A stretch of DNA of 64,000 nucleotides from Proteiniclasticum sp043951855 (GTDB lineage: Bacteria; Bacillota; Clostridia; Clostridiales; Clostridiaceae), in contig NZ_JBINJW010000010.1 in assembly GCF_043951855.1 (NCBI RefSeq), positions 22,951 through 86,950 of the forward strand, read 5' to 3'. Under the pieces are notes generated by a model. It saw only the letters and a program-made list of their open reading frames with translations, was not told the origin of the DNA and made no database searches. This document shows, piece by piece, positions 15,767-24,693 of this stretch. A program made the position numbers and the translations under genes. The first letter of the stretch is position 1. Each line of letters starts with the position of its first letter.

Positions 15767-17080
15767 ATGTCGTATAAAGATAAAGTCATAACCTTAGAAC
15801 AGGCGCTGGACATGATAAAACCTGACATGAATGTTGTAACAGGGCTTGGTGCAGGAGAAGCGCAGCTCATCATGAACAGCATCCATACCATTGCAGATCG
15901 CGTGAAGAATGTGACCATAACCAACTGCCTGTCCATGGCTCATGGTGATTTTCTGAGTGAGGATTACGTGGACAGCTTCAATATAGACGGCTGGTTTTTT
16001 TCACCCCCACTGAGAAAAGCTTTTAAGAATGGTAATATCTCCTTTATTCCCAATCATCTGCATCTGGCAGGATGGAAAAGACTTGCGCATGTGAAACCGG
16101 ATATTTTTGTGGGCACAGCTTCCATGCCTGACAAGCATGGATTCATCTCCCTTTCCACATCCAACACCTATGAGTCTCAGATGATCGAGAAGGCGGATGT
16201 TGTTATTCTTGAGATCAACCCCAACTATCCGAGAACCTTCGGAGATGTGGAAATCCATTATTCCGAAATCGATTATTTCATCGAAGCGGATTATCCTGTT
16301 CCGGCGCTTCCCGATGTGGAGCCCAATGAAAAGGACAAGAAGATCGGAGCCTATATTGCTGAGCTCATCAACGACGGAGACACCCTTCAGCTGGGCATCG
16401 GCGGAATCCCCAATGCCGTAGCCTATGCCCTGAAAGACAAGAAGGATCTGGGCATTCATACGGAAATGATGACCTCTGGAATGGTGGAGCTCATTGAAGC
16501 AGGGGCTGTGACAGGAAAGAAAAAGACCCTGCATAAGGGAAAGCATGTGGCGACCTTTGCCTTAGGAAACAAGAAGCTGTATGACTTCATAGACAACAAT
16601 CCTTCGGTCATGATTCTCAATGGAAAGTATGTCAATGATCCGGCGGTCATCGGACTGAATGACAACATGGTTTCCATCAATACCGCAATGGAAGTGGATC
16701 TTTCCGGGCAGGTCTGCTCTGAATCCATCGGACACATCCAGTTCTCCGGAACCGGCGGACAGGCGGATACGGCCATCGGAGCACAGAATGCGAAGAACGG
16801 AAGAAGCTTCATTGCGCTTTATTCCACAGCCATGGTGAGAAATCCCGAGACCGGCGTGAAGGAAGAGAAGTCCAAGATCGTACCCCTGCTGAAAAGAGGA
16901 GCCATCGTGACGCTGTCACGAAATGATGTGGATATGGTGGTTACAGAGTACGGTGTTGCACACCTCAGAGGCACCAACGTGAAGGAAAGAATTGAAAGAC
17001 TTATCGCCATCGCGCATCCGGATTTCAGAGATGAGATCATGAAGGAAGCCCATGAAATCGGTCTGATTTTCGACAAGTAG
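15767..17080 (+). CDS. Acetyl-CoA hydrolase/transferase family CoA-transferase (4-hydroxybutyrate or butyrate type)
   Basis: 437 residues, the length of 4-hydroxybutyrate and butyryl-CoA:acetate CoA-transferases. Landmarks: the N-terminal domain with GLGAGEAQLIM, GDTLQLGIGGIPNAVA (about 207-222), and the region LGIHTEMMTSGMVEL where the catalytic glutamate is the E of HTEM (about residue 229-230); the C-terminal GTGGQADTAIGAQ and VAHLRG motifs are also intact. It would load CoA from acetyl- or another acyl-CoA onto a carboxylic acid, the activation step of the inferred pathway. AGGAGGAAA precedes the ATG. Its expression may be controlled by the upstream structured terminator region. Confidence 0.9.
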   Translation: MSYKDKVITLEQALDMIKPDMNVVTGLGAGEAQLIMNSIHTIADRVKNVTITNCLSMAHGDFLSEDYVDSFNIDGWFFSPPLRKAFKNGNISFIPNHLHLAGWKRLAHVKPDIFVGTASMPDKHGFISLSTSNTYESQMIEKADVVILEINPNYPRTFGDVEIHYSEIDYFIEADYPVPALPDVEPNEKDKKIGAYIAELINDGDTLQLGIGGIPNAVAYALKDKKDLGIHTEMMTSGMVELIEAGAVTGKKKTLHKGKHVATFALGNKKLYDFIDNNPSVMILNGKYVNDPAVIGLNDNMVSINTAMEVDLSGQVCSESIGHIQFSGTGGQADTAIGAQNAKNGRSFIALYSTAMVRNPETGVKEEKSKIVPLLKRGAIVTLSRNDVDMVVTEYGVAHLRGTNVKERIERLIAIAHPDFRDEIMKEAHEIGLIFDK

Positions 17081-17089
17081 GAGGAGTAT

Positions 17090-17908
17090 ATGGCATATTT
17101 CAGCATAAAAGGAAAAAAGGTCTACTATGAGACCCATGGGGAAGGAAAGCCGCTGATTCTTCTTAACGGCATCATGATGTCCACGAAAAGCTGGACCATC
17201 TTCAAGGAGGCATTCAGTCACCAGAACAGACTGATTCTCGTGGACTTTCTGGATCAGGGGCAGTCAGATAAGGTTTTTGAGCCCTATACCCAGGACCTTC
17301 AGGTGGAGGTTCTGAAGGGGCTCATTGACGAGCTGGGGTATGAAAAAGTGAACATTCTGGGCATTTCCTACGGAGGAGAGGTGGCACTGCAGTTCATTGT
17401 GAAGTATGAGCATCTGGTGGACAGGCTGGTGCTGTTTAACACCACCTACCGCACAAGCCCATGGCTGAAAGACATCGGAGATGCATGGAATCTTTCCAGA
17501 GACAACGCCATGGACTACTACCTCACAACCATCCCTGTGATCTATTCCCCTGCCTTCTATAACAGGAACAGGGCATGGATGGAAGCAAGAAAGAAGCTTC
17601 TGACAGATACGGTATTCAGTGACAAGGCGTTCATGGACTCCATGGTGAGACTCACCATCAGCGCGGAGAACCATGATGTGAAGGAAGCACTGAAGGGGAT
17701 CAAGACAAAGACGCTCATCGTAAGCAGCGAGCATGACTTTGTGACACCGAAGGAAGAGCAGCAGGAGCTGCACAGGCTGCTTGAGCACTCGGATTATGTG
17801 CTTCTGCCAGATACGGGACATGGCTCCATGTACGAGCAGCCGGCGCTTTTCACAGCGCTTACACTGGGCTATGTCAACGCAGTGGATCTTTCCATGAGTA
17901 TTCTTTAG
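17090..17908 (+). CDS. Alpha/beta hydrolase of the acyl-CoA cluster
   Basis: 272 residues with the complete alpha/beta-hydrolase triad: nucleophile elbow GISYGG (Ser about 93), acid in SSEHDFV (about 216), His in DTGHGSMYEQP (about 243). No signal peptide. It follows the CoA-transferase by 9 nt behind GGAGG, so it is almost certainly co-transcribed and may act as a thioesterase or ester hydrolase on the pathway's substrate or product. It is a different subfamily from the hydrolase at 3655-4701. Confidence 0.85.
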   Translation: MAYFSIKGKKVYYETHGEGKPLILLNGIMMSTKSWTIFKEAFSHQNRLILVDFLDQGQSDKVFEPYTQDLQVEVLKGLIDELGYEKVNILGISYGGEVALQFIVKYEHLVDRLVLFNTTYRTSPWLKDIGDAWNLSRDNAMDYYLTTIPVIYSPAFYNRNRAWMEARKKLLTDTVFSDKAFMDSMVRLTISAENHDVKEALKGIKTKTLIVSSEHDFVTPKEEQQELHRLLEHSDYVLLPDTGHGSMYEQPALFTALTLGYVNAVDLSMSIL

Positions 17909-18025
17909 CAGAGAAGCATTGGGACTGTTTCATATTTCCGTTTTATATGGTAGAATTTTAACTGATGTAAAACAAAAGCCCAGCCCATTTTACCAAAGAG
18001 AAGGACTGGCAGTTAGGAGAAACAC

Positions 18026-18634
18026 TTGGAAGAGTTTGTAAATTTACCGAAAACCAAAAGAGGACAGAAGACTTTAGACAACATCGTACGTGCTGCGGAA
18101 GAACTGTTTTATGAAAAGGGCTATCATGCCACATCCATCATTGATATCACCAATGAAGCGGATATCGCACTGGGCACTTTCTATATCTATTTCAAGGATA
18201 AGTACAGCTTATATAAGTATCTTCTTTTAAGCTACAGCCATGAAATCAGAAAAGCCATCGCAGTGGACATTAAATCATCTCATACCAGATTCGAAGCGGA
18301 GAAGATCGGTCTCAAAGCATTTCTTCATTTTATTCGGAAAAACAAACATGTATACAACATCATCTGGGAATCGCTGTATATAGACAAAACATTGTTTGTG
18401 GATTATTATGAGAGCTTCGCCGACAGATATGCTCAGGCGCTCAAGAAAGCACAGGGCGAGGGAGAAGTGGTCAATGTGGACCCGGTTATCCTCAGTTACC
18501 TCCTTATGGGGGTGTCGAACTTCATCGGTCTGAAGTATGTCATGTTTGATGAGGACAATGAAGAAGAGTTTGATACGGTTGTGGATAAAGTGATGGAGAT
18601 TCTAAGAGCTGGAATGTTCCTTTCTGCAAAATAG
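18026..18634 (+). CDS. TetR/AcrR-family transcriptional regulator
   Basis: 202 residues. An N-terminal TetR HTH (about 14-60: LDNIVRAAEELFYEKGYHATSIIDITNEADIALGTFYIYFKDKYSLY, spread over the usual helices) is followed by an all-helical ligand domain that resembles the FadR-like acyl-CoA sensors. TTG start with TTAGGAG at good spacing. It ends the rightward cluster, and by context is the best candidate to bind the AACATGA/TCATGTT repeats at both divergent promoters, with an acyl-CoA or the free acid as inducer. The DNA target is inference. Confidence 0.88.
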   Translation: MEEFVNLPKTKRGQKTLDNIVRAAEELFYEKGYHATSIIDITNEADIALGTFYIYFKDKYSLYKYLLLSYSHEIRKAIAVDIKSSHTRFEAEKIGLKAFLHFIRKNKHVYNIIWESLYIDKTLFVDYYESFADRYAQALKKAQGEGEVVNVDPVILSYLLMGVSNFIGLKYVMFDEDNEEEFDTVVDKVMEILRAGMFLSAK

Positions 18635-18664
18635 AATATCATGAGGCCGTTAGAGAAAAAATGT

Positions 18665-18706
18665 AACCCGGAAAATCATCCCTGAGGATGAATTTTCCGG
18701 GTTTTT
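18665..18706. terminator. Bidirectional terminator between tetR and traX-like genes
   Basis: Near-perfect inverted repeat of about 17 bp (AACCCGGAAAA... / ...TTTTCCGGGTT) around a short loop, with T-runs on both sides for the convergent genes. Confidence 0.88.
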
Positions 18707-18748
18707 CATTCGTGGTCCGATGAAGGGGAAGAGCTCCTTTTCATTCTT

Positions 18749-19399
18749 TCACTGAAGCAGATACAGGATCAGCAGATGCAGGGGATAGGCGGTATAGAAC
18801 CCGTATTTCAGAAGAATGTTTCTCGGGCCGGGCTTGCCGTTATAGGCCGCGATGAAAGGAACGGCAAGAATGGAATAGTACTGAAGTCCACCTGAAAGCA
18901 GGACATTGAGAATACCGATGATTAGGAGCATCAGGAGCACTTTCGGCAGTCCCTCCACCTTTCTCAGACCGTAGAATGTGAGAATATAGAGGATGCCCAG
19001 CATCCCATAATCCGTATGAAAGTACTCGGACAGGAACATTGCCAGAAGAAGACCTGCCACTGAAATCAGAGGTTTCTTCCCGAAATACGCTTCTATGGCA
19101 TGGACAGCCAGGAGACCAAGGAACAAGGTGAAGAAGATGTTCTGATGGGTATTGTTCATGCCACCGAAGAATGCGTAATCAAAGGGGATTTCGGAAACCA
19201 GTGCGAACAGAAGCAGCCTGATACTGTATTTCTTCACATCTCTGGTGTGGAAGTATCCTTCCACCAGAAGAAAACAGTAGATGGGAAAGGCGATTCTGCC
19301 TATGATTCTGAAATTGGGCTCATAGGAAAAGAAGATGGCACCTACATGGTCTATGATCATTGTAATCAGTGCAATAAGTTTCAATAATGTATTATTCAT
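18749..19399 (-). CDS. TraX-family membrane protein
   Basis: 216 residues, seven or so hydrophobic helices, starting with the TraX pattern LLKLIALITMIIDHVGAIFF, then IGRIAFPIYCFLLVEGYFHTRD and ALVSEIPFDYAFFG. TraX was named for F-pilin acetylation, but chromosomal family members in Firmicutes have no proven conjugation role and may acylate envelope polymers. It lies downstream of the DUF1295 gene on the same strand with a terminator between, so it is probably separate. Confidence 0.85.
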   Translation of the reverse strand: MNNTLLKLIALITMIIDHVGAIFFSYEPNFRIIGRIAFPIYCFLLVEGYFHTRDVKKYSIRLLLFALVSEIPFDYAFFGGMNNTHQNIFFTLFLGLLAVHAIEAYFGKKPLISVAGLLLAMFLSEYFHTDYGMLGILYILTFYGLRKVEGLPKVLLMLLIIGILNVLLSGGLQYYSILAVPFIAAYNGKPGPRNILLKYGFYTAYPLHLLILYLLQ

Positions 19400-19459
19400 A
19401 ACAACAGCTCCTACTCTGATTATAGGGATGGCTACTTATTTAAGAAAGTCTTTTCATCA

Positions 19460-19505
19460 GAAAATGCTCAGGAAGAAAGAGTAAAGTCTTTTCCTGAGCA
19501 TTTTC
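19460..19505 (-). terminator. Terminator after the DUF1295 gene
   Basis: Perfect 15-bp inverted repeat GAAAATGCTCAGGAA / TTCCTGAGCATTTTC downstream of the leftward DUF1295 gene. Confidence 0.78.
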
Positions 19506-19520
19506 GCTTATTCGTCTGCT

Positions 19521-20297
19521 TCAAGCTGCTTTCTTTGGAAACCAGGGGAAGAACTTACTGGTTCTTCTGGCATAAGCCTTGAAATCCTCACGGTCCTTGT
19601 ACTTCTTCTCCAGAAGTGGTACGCCTGATACGAAAAGGAGAAGAAGGGTCATGATGATGGGGCTGATGATGAAGGGGAGATCGTTGAGTTCTCTTAATGA
19701 GAGCAGGAAGATTCCCCACCACTGAGCGGCATCTCCGAAGTAGTTGGGGTGACGTGTATAGGCCCAGAGCCCTTCGGTCATGAGTTTTCCTTTATTTTCC
19801 GGTTTCGCCTTGAAGGATTTCAGCTGTTTGTCTCCAACGGATTCAAAGAGGAATCCGATGACCCATACGACGATTCCGATGTAGCCAGTAAGGGTCAAGC
19901 TCTGCATGGAGGAGCTGTTGGTACTGATGATGGGCAGTCCTACGATAAAGGAAAGGGCACCCTGAAGCACGAATACATGAAGGTAGGCTTTCAGCATGGG
20001 GAAGGAATCGCCCCATCTCTTTCTCATATTGATGTATCGGAAGTCCTCGGGTTTGTTCCAGTTTCTTACAGTGATATGGAAGAACAGTCTCAGGGACCAG
20101 ATGAGTATCATGGCTGTGAGCACATAGGAACGGATTCCAGGCTCATTGCTTACTAGCAGTGTGTAGAGCGCAACCAGTAGAAACGAGGGTCCCCAGAAGC
20201 TGTCCACGATGGAATTGTTTTTCAGGATCTGTGCGACTGCAAATAGGATGGTGAAGAACACCAGAAGAAGCAGCGCACTGCCTATATATGGATTCAT
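19521..20297 (-). CDS. DUF1295 / steroid 5-alpha-reductase-like membrane protein
   Basis: 258 residues with about six transmembrane helices. It has the family's NNSIVDSFWGP (about 29-39), the NKPEDFRYINMRKRWG loop, and the C-terminal ICMT/isoprenylcysteine-methyltransferase-like signature GLWAYTRHPNYFGDAAQWWGIFL, then LLEKKYKDREDFKAYARRTSKFFPWFP. Likely acts on membrane lipids or isoprenoids; the reaction is unknown. DUF1295 genes are common companions of photolyases in light-induced gene sets. The ATG at 20297 shares ATGA with the stop of the DAK2-DegV gene. A diverged paralogue lies at 55310-56182. Confidence 0.88.
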   Translation of the reverse strand: MNPYIGSALLLLVFFTILFAVAQILKNNSIVDSFWGPSFLLVALYTLLVSNEPGIRSYVLTAMILIWSLRLFFHITVRNWNKPEDFRYINMRKRWGDSFPMLKAYLHVFVLQGALSFIVGLPIISTNSSSMQSLTLTGYIGIVVWVIGFLFESVGDKQLKSFKAKPENKGKLMTEGLWAYTRHPNYFGDAAQWWGIFLLSLRELNDLPFIISPIIMTLLLLFVSGVPLLEKKYKDREDFKAYARRTSKFFPWFPKKAA

Positions 20298-22090
20298 GAA
20301 TCTCCTTTCTCGCACATGTAAGATACGGCAACGGTTCCGACACCTGCGCTCATTCCTACGATGGTAGAAATGTTCATGATATATTCCGGTTCAAAGCCCA
20401 ACAGGGCCTTCGCTTTTTCATTCATTTCAAGTGCACGCTTTTCATCATTGGCGTGCAGGATAGCAAAGCGGGTGATTTGCTTGTTTGTATGATCTTCATC
20501 CATAATCTGGATGATTTTGTCCATGTTCGATTTTATGCTGAATGCTTTCGCTGCAATACTGCCTTTTCCTTCTTCGTCCAGTGAAACCACAGGTTTGAGA
20601 TTCACAATGGAGCCTGCAAGTCCTGCAGTCTTGTTGAGTCTTCCGGATCGCACCATGTACTTCAGATTCTTCACGCTGACAAGGATTCTTGTGTCTTTTT
20701 TCAGGGAGTCGATTTCCTGGACAATCTCTTCTAGAGATCTGCCCTCCTGAATCAGCTCTGATGCCTTCATGACCAGAAGTCCTTCAGCACCTGAGTTCTG
20801 CTTTGAATCGATGACGATGATATCCTTGCCCTCTTTTCTGAATCGATCTGCTGCTTTGTCAAAGACCCCGTGGGTTCCACTCTGGGCTTTGGCCACGGTG
20901 ATCACGAGAATCTTGTCATAATGAGAGGCGATGGTTCCGAGATAATTCTCCACCACCTTCGGATTGGGCTGAGCGGATTTGGGATATTCTTCCACCTGGT
21001 CCAGCAGGGGATAGAACACTTCCGGTGTCATGGTCACCTTATCGAGATAAGTGGAGCTGTCAAAGAGCAGGTTCAGCGGCATCATATGGATCTGATGCTC
21101 ATCCATGTACGCCAGTGGAAGATCCGCAATGGAATCGGTCACCAGGGCAATGGGGTATTTTCTGTGATAGGCATCTTCGTTCTGACGGATCATGTCGTCC
21201 GCTTTCTGCTGCAGGATGATTCCCTTTGTTTTCAGAATCTGGAAGATCTGAGTGGGCTCGTTGGTATGAATATGAACCTTGGCTTTTCCTGTGTTTCCAG
21301 CCACGATGAGAGAATCTCCATAGGGTTTCAGTTCATTCCTGATTTCGTCAAGGTCCAGATCCTTCCCGGAAAGAAGTGCTTCCGTACAGAACCTTTCATG
21401 AATCACGTCGTGATCATGAGAAGGATATTCCACAAAGTCGATGTCTTCCTGATCGATTTCATGATCGGAAACGAAATGACCGGTCTTCAGGAACTGCGTG
21501 AAGCCTTCCACGAAATAGACGAAACCTTTTGCGCCAGAATCCACCACGTTGGATTCTTCCAGAATCTTCAGCTGATGAGGGGTCTCCTTCAATGAGGCGA
21601 TGGCCACCTGAGCCGAACTGGATAGAAGTTCATGAAAATCCTTGGCGTGGTCCTTGTACCTGTCGATGGCATCCGCCCAGTCCTTGATGACGGTGATGAT
21701 GGTGCCTTCCACGGGGTTTGAAATCGCATGATAGGCGTGGGGGACGGCACTCTTCACCATATCGGCGAAGCTGGCCATGGTGAGATTGTCATCGCTTCGG
21801 ATGCTCATGAAGATCCCGTTGATGTACTGCGCGATGATGATGCCCGAGTTTCCTCTTGCTCCGTTCAGCGCCGCATCGGCGATGGAGTTCATGGTTTCCT
21901 TCACAGTTTGAGCGATTTTCGCTTCCTGCATGATGGTATGCATCGTATGTGCAAGATTACTTCCTGTATCCCCATCAGATACGGGAAAGACATTGATTTC
22001 ATTCAGTACTCTTTTGTTTCTGATGACTTCCTGAGCCCCGGAAAGAAAAGAATAATAGATTTTCTCACTGTCTAAATAGGTTATACTCAT
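20294..22090 (-). CDS. DAK2-DegV fusion: fatty-acid kinase (FakA-like) joined to fatty-acid-binding (FakB-like) domain
   Basis: 598 residues. The N-terminal 200 are a DAK2 (dihydroxyacetone kinase L-like) domain with NVFPVSDGDTGSN, the ALNGARGNSGIIIAQYINGI nucleotide/Mg loop, and VDSGAKGFVYFVEGF. The C-terminal 280 are DegV: ALVTDSIADLP, a SAQPNP lid segment, VITVAKAQSGTH, VIDSKQNSGAEGLLV and a late AILHANDEKRALE. In Staphylococcus the kinase FakA and the acyl-binding FakB are separate proteins; here both parts are in one chain, a layout also seen in other Firmicutes. Likely phosphorylates exogenous fatty acids for phospholipid synthesis. It overlaps DUF1295 by 4 nt and follows DUF2177 by 21 nt. 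Confidence 0.88.
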   Translation of the reverse strand: MSITYLDSEKIYYSFLSGAQEVIRNKRVLNEINVFPVSDGDTGSNLAHTMHTIMQEAKIAQTVKETMNSIADAALNGARGNSGIIIAQYINGIFMSIRSDDNLTMASFADMVKSAVPHAYHAISNPVEGTIITVIKDWADAIDRYKDHAKDFHELLSSSAQVAIASLKETPHQLKILEESNVVDSGAKGFVYFVEGFTQFLKTGHFVSDHEIDQEDIDFVEYPSHDHDVIHERFCTEALLSGKDLDLDEIRNELKPYGDSLIVAGNTGKAKVHIHTNEPTQIFQILKTKGIILQQKADDMIRQNEDAYHRKYPIALVTDSIADLPLAYMDEHQIHMMPLNLLFDSSTYLDKVTMTPEVFYPLLDQVEEYPKSAQPNPKVVENYLGTIASHYDKILVITVAKAQSGTHGVFDKAADRFRKEGKDIIVIDSKQNSGAEGLLVMKASELIQEGRSLEEIVQEIDSLKKDTRILVSVKNLKYMVRSGRLNKTAGLAGSIVNLKPVVSLDEEGKGSIAAKAFSIKSNMDKIIQIMDEDHTNKQITRFAILHANDEKRALEMNEKAKALLGFEPEYIMNISTIVGMSAGVGTVAVSYMCEKGDS

Positions 22091-22111
22091 AATCGTCGTA
22101 CTCCTTCCAGC

Positions 22112-22516
22112 TTATCGAATATTGAAGAGGTTCGTTGCCACATAATAGGTGATACCTGCGGTGGCGGCATTTAAAAAGGTTCCCCAGATCAGATCGATGA
22201 TGGTGATGGTCACAGGCCAGTCCTTTAGTGTAGCCAGGTTCGTCAGATCATAAGTCCCGTAGGTGATGAATCCGAAGAATCCGCCGACAATGATGGCGTA
22301 GATCAGGCTCTCTTTTTCAATCGCCGGGTTGATGACGAAAAATACGAGTCCGGCAATGAACATGGCGTAGAAAATAAGTGCTGCAGGCCAGTTCACAGGT
22401 CCCATGAGATGTCCCAGGTATTCCTTGTAAAGCTTTTTGGATATGACACCCAGCCAAACGATGTCAACGAGAAAGAATATGACCAGAGTCATGAGATAAA
22501 GTTTTAAAAATTGCAT
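22112..22516 (-). CDS. DUF2177 membrane protein
   Basis: 134 residues with four hydrophobic helices. DUF2177 hallmarks: VDIVWLGVISKKLYKEYLG in the first loop, and the central FGFITYGTYDLTNLATLKDWP. Function unknown. DUF2177 genes repeatedly occur next to photolyase and DUF1295 genes in bacterial light-induced clusters, as here. AAGGAGGAA sits before the ATG. A 90-nt gap upstream may hold its own promoter; I see an AT-rich stretch with a duplicated ATCTGAA but no certain -35/-10 pair. Confidence 0.85.
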   Translation of the reverse strand: MQFLKLYLMTLVIFFLVDIVWLGVISKKLYKEYLGHLMGPVNWPAALIFYAMFIAGLVFFVINPAIEKESLIYAIIVGGFFGFITYGTYDLTNLATLKDWPVTITIIDLIWGTFLNAATAGITYYVATNLFNIR

Positions 22517-22606
22517 AGCGGGTTCCTCCTTGGCATGTTTTATGTGCTTCAGTTATATATACTTATTATAATTCAGATTTATTTCAGATTGTTGTACAAA
22601 ATGTTA

Positions 22607-23305
22607 TTATTTTGACTTTTCTGTATGTTTCTCATCGATTTCTTTATACAGAATCGGAGAGGTGCCGAAGAAAAGCTTTGCTGCAAGCGCTTCATTTTCG
22701 AGAATCCTCAGTTCCTCCAGGAGTGTTTCATCACCTGAAGGGTCTTCCGGTGTTTTGATGCCGGCAACAGGGGTCTTTGTTTTCTTCAGCTGATTGCTGT
22801 AGTTCTTCCAGAGACTGTTTCTGATTCTGGCGGAACTAGAGGGTAGTGCAAGGATGGATAAGATGGCCTCTCTGTACTTTTCGATGGTATCCTTTCCTGT
22901 ATCCAGAGGCAGGGCGGCCATGTCTCTGCCCAGTTGTCTTGCCTTGGTGTTATAGATTTCCTGACAGAGAAATTTCAGAATATACCATGCTTCATAGAGT
23001 TCTGAGAGACTTCTCAGTGGAAGATTTCTCAGCCAGGTGTAGGCCATGGTTCTTCTTTTAAAGTCCCAGAAGGCGATGGGGTCTTTCAGGATGTCCACCG
23101 GTGCAGTAATAGGATGTTCTTCTGAAGAATCCGCTCCTGTGATGAAGGCGATCTCCTTGCTGCTTTCTGATTTCTCATTGGGCAAAAAGCGCAGTTCCGG
23201 ATAGGTTTCTTCGAGTTTTTTCACCGTATGTTCCTGAAGCATGTCTTTCCTGATGCCCAGATGGGTTTTTCTCTTCGTGATGATGTTTTCCTTACGCATG
23301 GTCAT
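22607..23305 (-). CDS. Unrecognised soluble protein, coupled to the photolyase gene
   Basis: 232 residues, hydrophilic, mostly helical by appearance, with a charged N-terminus and C-terminus and no transmembrane segment or signal. The middle has AFWDFKRRTMAYTWLRNLPL and a YEAWYILKFLCQEIYNTKARQLG helix. I do not recognise the family. The ATG at 23305 has AAGGAG at 5 nt and overlaps the 3' end of the photolyase gene by 14 nt, so the two are very probably translated together. It may be a partner in repair or light response, but that is only context. Confidence 0.7.
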   Translation of the reverse strand: MTMRKENIITKRKTHLGIRKDMLQEHTVKKLEETYPELRFLPNEKSESSKEIAFITGADSSEEHPITAPVDILKDPIAFWDFKRRTMAYTWLRNLPLRSLSELYEAWYILKFLCQEIYNTKARQLGRDMAALPLDTGKDTIEKYREAILSILALPSSSARIRNSLWKNYSNQLKKTKTPVAGIKTPEDPSGDETLLEELRILENEALAAKLFFGTSPILYKEIDEKHTEKSK

Positions 23306-24674
23306 CTCTGCTCCTTCTGATCTTAGCCTCTACATTCTCCACATAGGCTCTGATGTCGAATTTCCGCTCAAGCCCATTGGCATTCATGTAGCGTACTTTT
23401 CCAAAGACCGGCCGCTCTTTCCAACCCCTGTCGTGCTTTCCGAAGCACCAGGCCACACCTGCAAATCCGTTGGGATCTCTTCCGTCCAGATTGTATTTGT
23501 TGTTGAGATAAAGAGCTGTTTCATAGGCTTTTTCCGGGGTTTCAGTCCATTCGATGATTTTCTTGCCCCAGTACATCCGCATATACCCCTGCATCTTGCC
23601 CAGATGGACCATTTCCAGCTGGGCCGCATTCCAGTATGGATCATGGGTCTTACCCTGCTCCAGTTCTTCTGTTGAGTAGAGGTAAGGCCTCTCATCCTTG
23701 CTGTGTGCAAGCAGTGTATCTTTCGCGAAGGAGGTGATGGATGCGAAAGAGTCGTAATGGGGATTGCGCAGCACAAAGTTCACGGCCAGCTCTCTTCTTA
23801 CGATCAGCTCATCCAGAAACACTCTTTTGCTTTCCGAGTGATGATCCGATAGGGCAAGGTAGATTTCCAGAGGAGAGATCTGTCCGAAGTGGAGGTAGGG
23901 GGATAGATCCGAGCCCAGATCCTCTGAAGGTTCGTTCCTCTTTTCTGCATAATACTCCAGCCTGTTTTCCACGAAATCATCCAGTCTTCTTCTGGCTTCC
24001 GCGTATCCTCCTTTATACAGGTGGGACACTGGAGCTACTTCTCCATTGACGCTCAGTGCGCTCAGGATGTCCTCAGCATTCTCAAAGGGAATGGAGGAGA
24101 GAGGGAGCTTCATGGAAAGGGAGGATTTCTTCATCTCTCTTCTTTCCAGGGGCGGTGCGTACTCCAGTATGAGGCGTTCGATTTTCCTTCTTATGGTTGC
24201 TGCCGAATACTCCTCCTTCATGGAAGTTTCATCGGCGGGAACCAGAACGTCCGATTCCACCTGGAGCATGGGACAGGAAACAGCTTCTGCCGCTTCCGCT
24301 CTCCACTGGCGCTGGATCTTGAGATAGCCACGATCCGTGACAAGAAGTGCTGCCCTTTCGGAGAGTTTTACGGCCCCCGTGGAAGGTGTTTCATTCAGAA
24401 CGATGAACTGGATGTCCATGTCTGTGAGCGCCTTCTTCACTTCCAGAAGCCCTTCCACCATGAAATGGTAGTGCCTTTCATAGCTTTCCGGGTAGGAAGC
24501 GGTAAGACCGAAATAGACCACCAGGGGCAGATGAAGCCTTGCCGCTTCATCCATGGCGAAAGCCAGTGCATGATTACAGGATATTCTCTGGGAGGCCTGC
24601 ATCCAGTAGAGGATGTAGTCCCCCTCTCGAGGGTCCAGGGTATTGAGTTTCTGTATTCGTCCTTGTGGAATCAT
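23292..24674 (-). CDS. phr: Class II CPD photolyase
   Basis: 460 residues. Class II landmarks: the N-terminal DYILYWMQASQRISCNHALAFA (photolyase alpha/beta domain), the central YLHFGQISPLEI region, DELIVRRELAVNFV, and the C-terminal FAD domain with MQGYMRMYWGKKIIEW, NNKYNLDGRDPNGFAGVAWCFGKHDRGW and GKVRYMNANGLERKFD. It repairs cyclobutane pyrimidine dimers using FADH- and light, in the cytoplasm. It is preceded by the ABC pair (19 nt) and overlapped by the unknown gene at 22607. A B12-type photosensory regulator encoded upstream fits light induction. Confidence 0.94.
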   Translation of the reverse strand: MIPQGRIQKLNTLDPREGDYILYWMQASQRISCNHALAFAMDEAARLHLPLVVYFGLTASYPESYERHYHFMVEGLLEVKKALTDMDIQFIVLNETPSTGAVKLSERAALLVTDRGYLKIQRQWRAEAAEAVSCPMLQVESDVLVPADETSMKEEYSAATIRRKIERLILEYAPPLERREMKKSSLSMKLPLSSIPFENAEDILSALSVNGEVAPVSHLYKGGYAEARRRLDDFVENRLEYYAEKRNEPSEDLGSDLSPYLHFGQISPLEIYLALSDHHSESKRVFLDELIVRRELAVNFVLRNPHYDSFASITSFAKDTLLAHSKDERPYLYSTEELEQGKTHDPYWNAAQLEMVHLGKMQGYMRMYWGKKIIEWTETPEKAYETALYLNNKYNLDGRDPNGFAGVAWCFGKHDRGWKERPVFGKVRYMNANGLERKFDIRAYVENVEAKIRRSRDDHA

Positions 24675-24693
24675 GCTCTGGCCTCCTTCTGAT

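Noticed and set aside
18749..19399. TraX-like gene as a sign of a conjugative element
   Set aside because: No other transfer gene, integrase or att repeat is nearby; chromosomal TraX-family proteins are common in Firmicutes.
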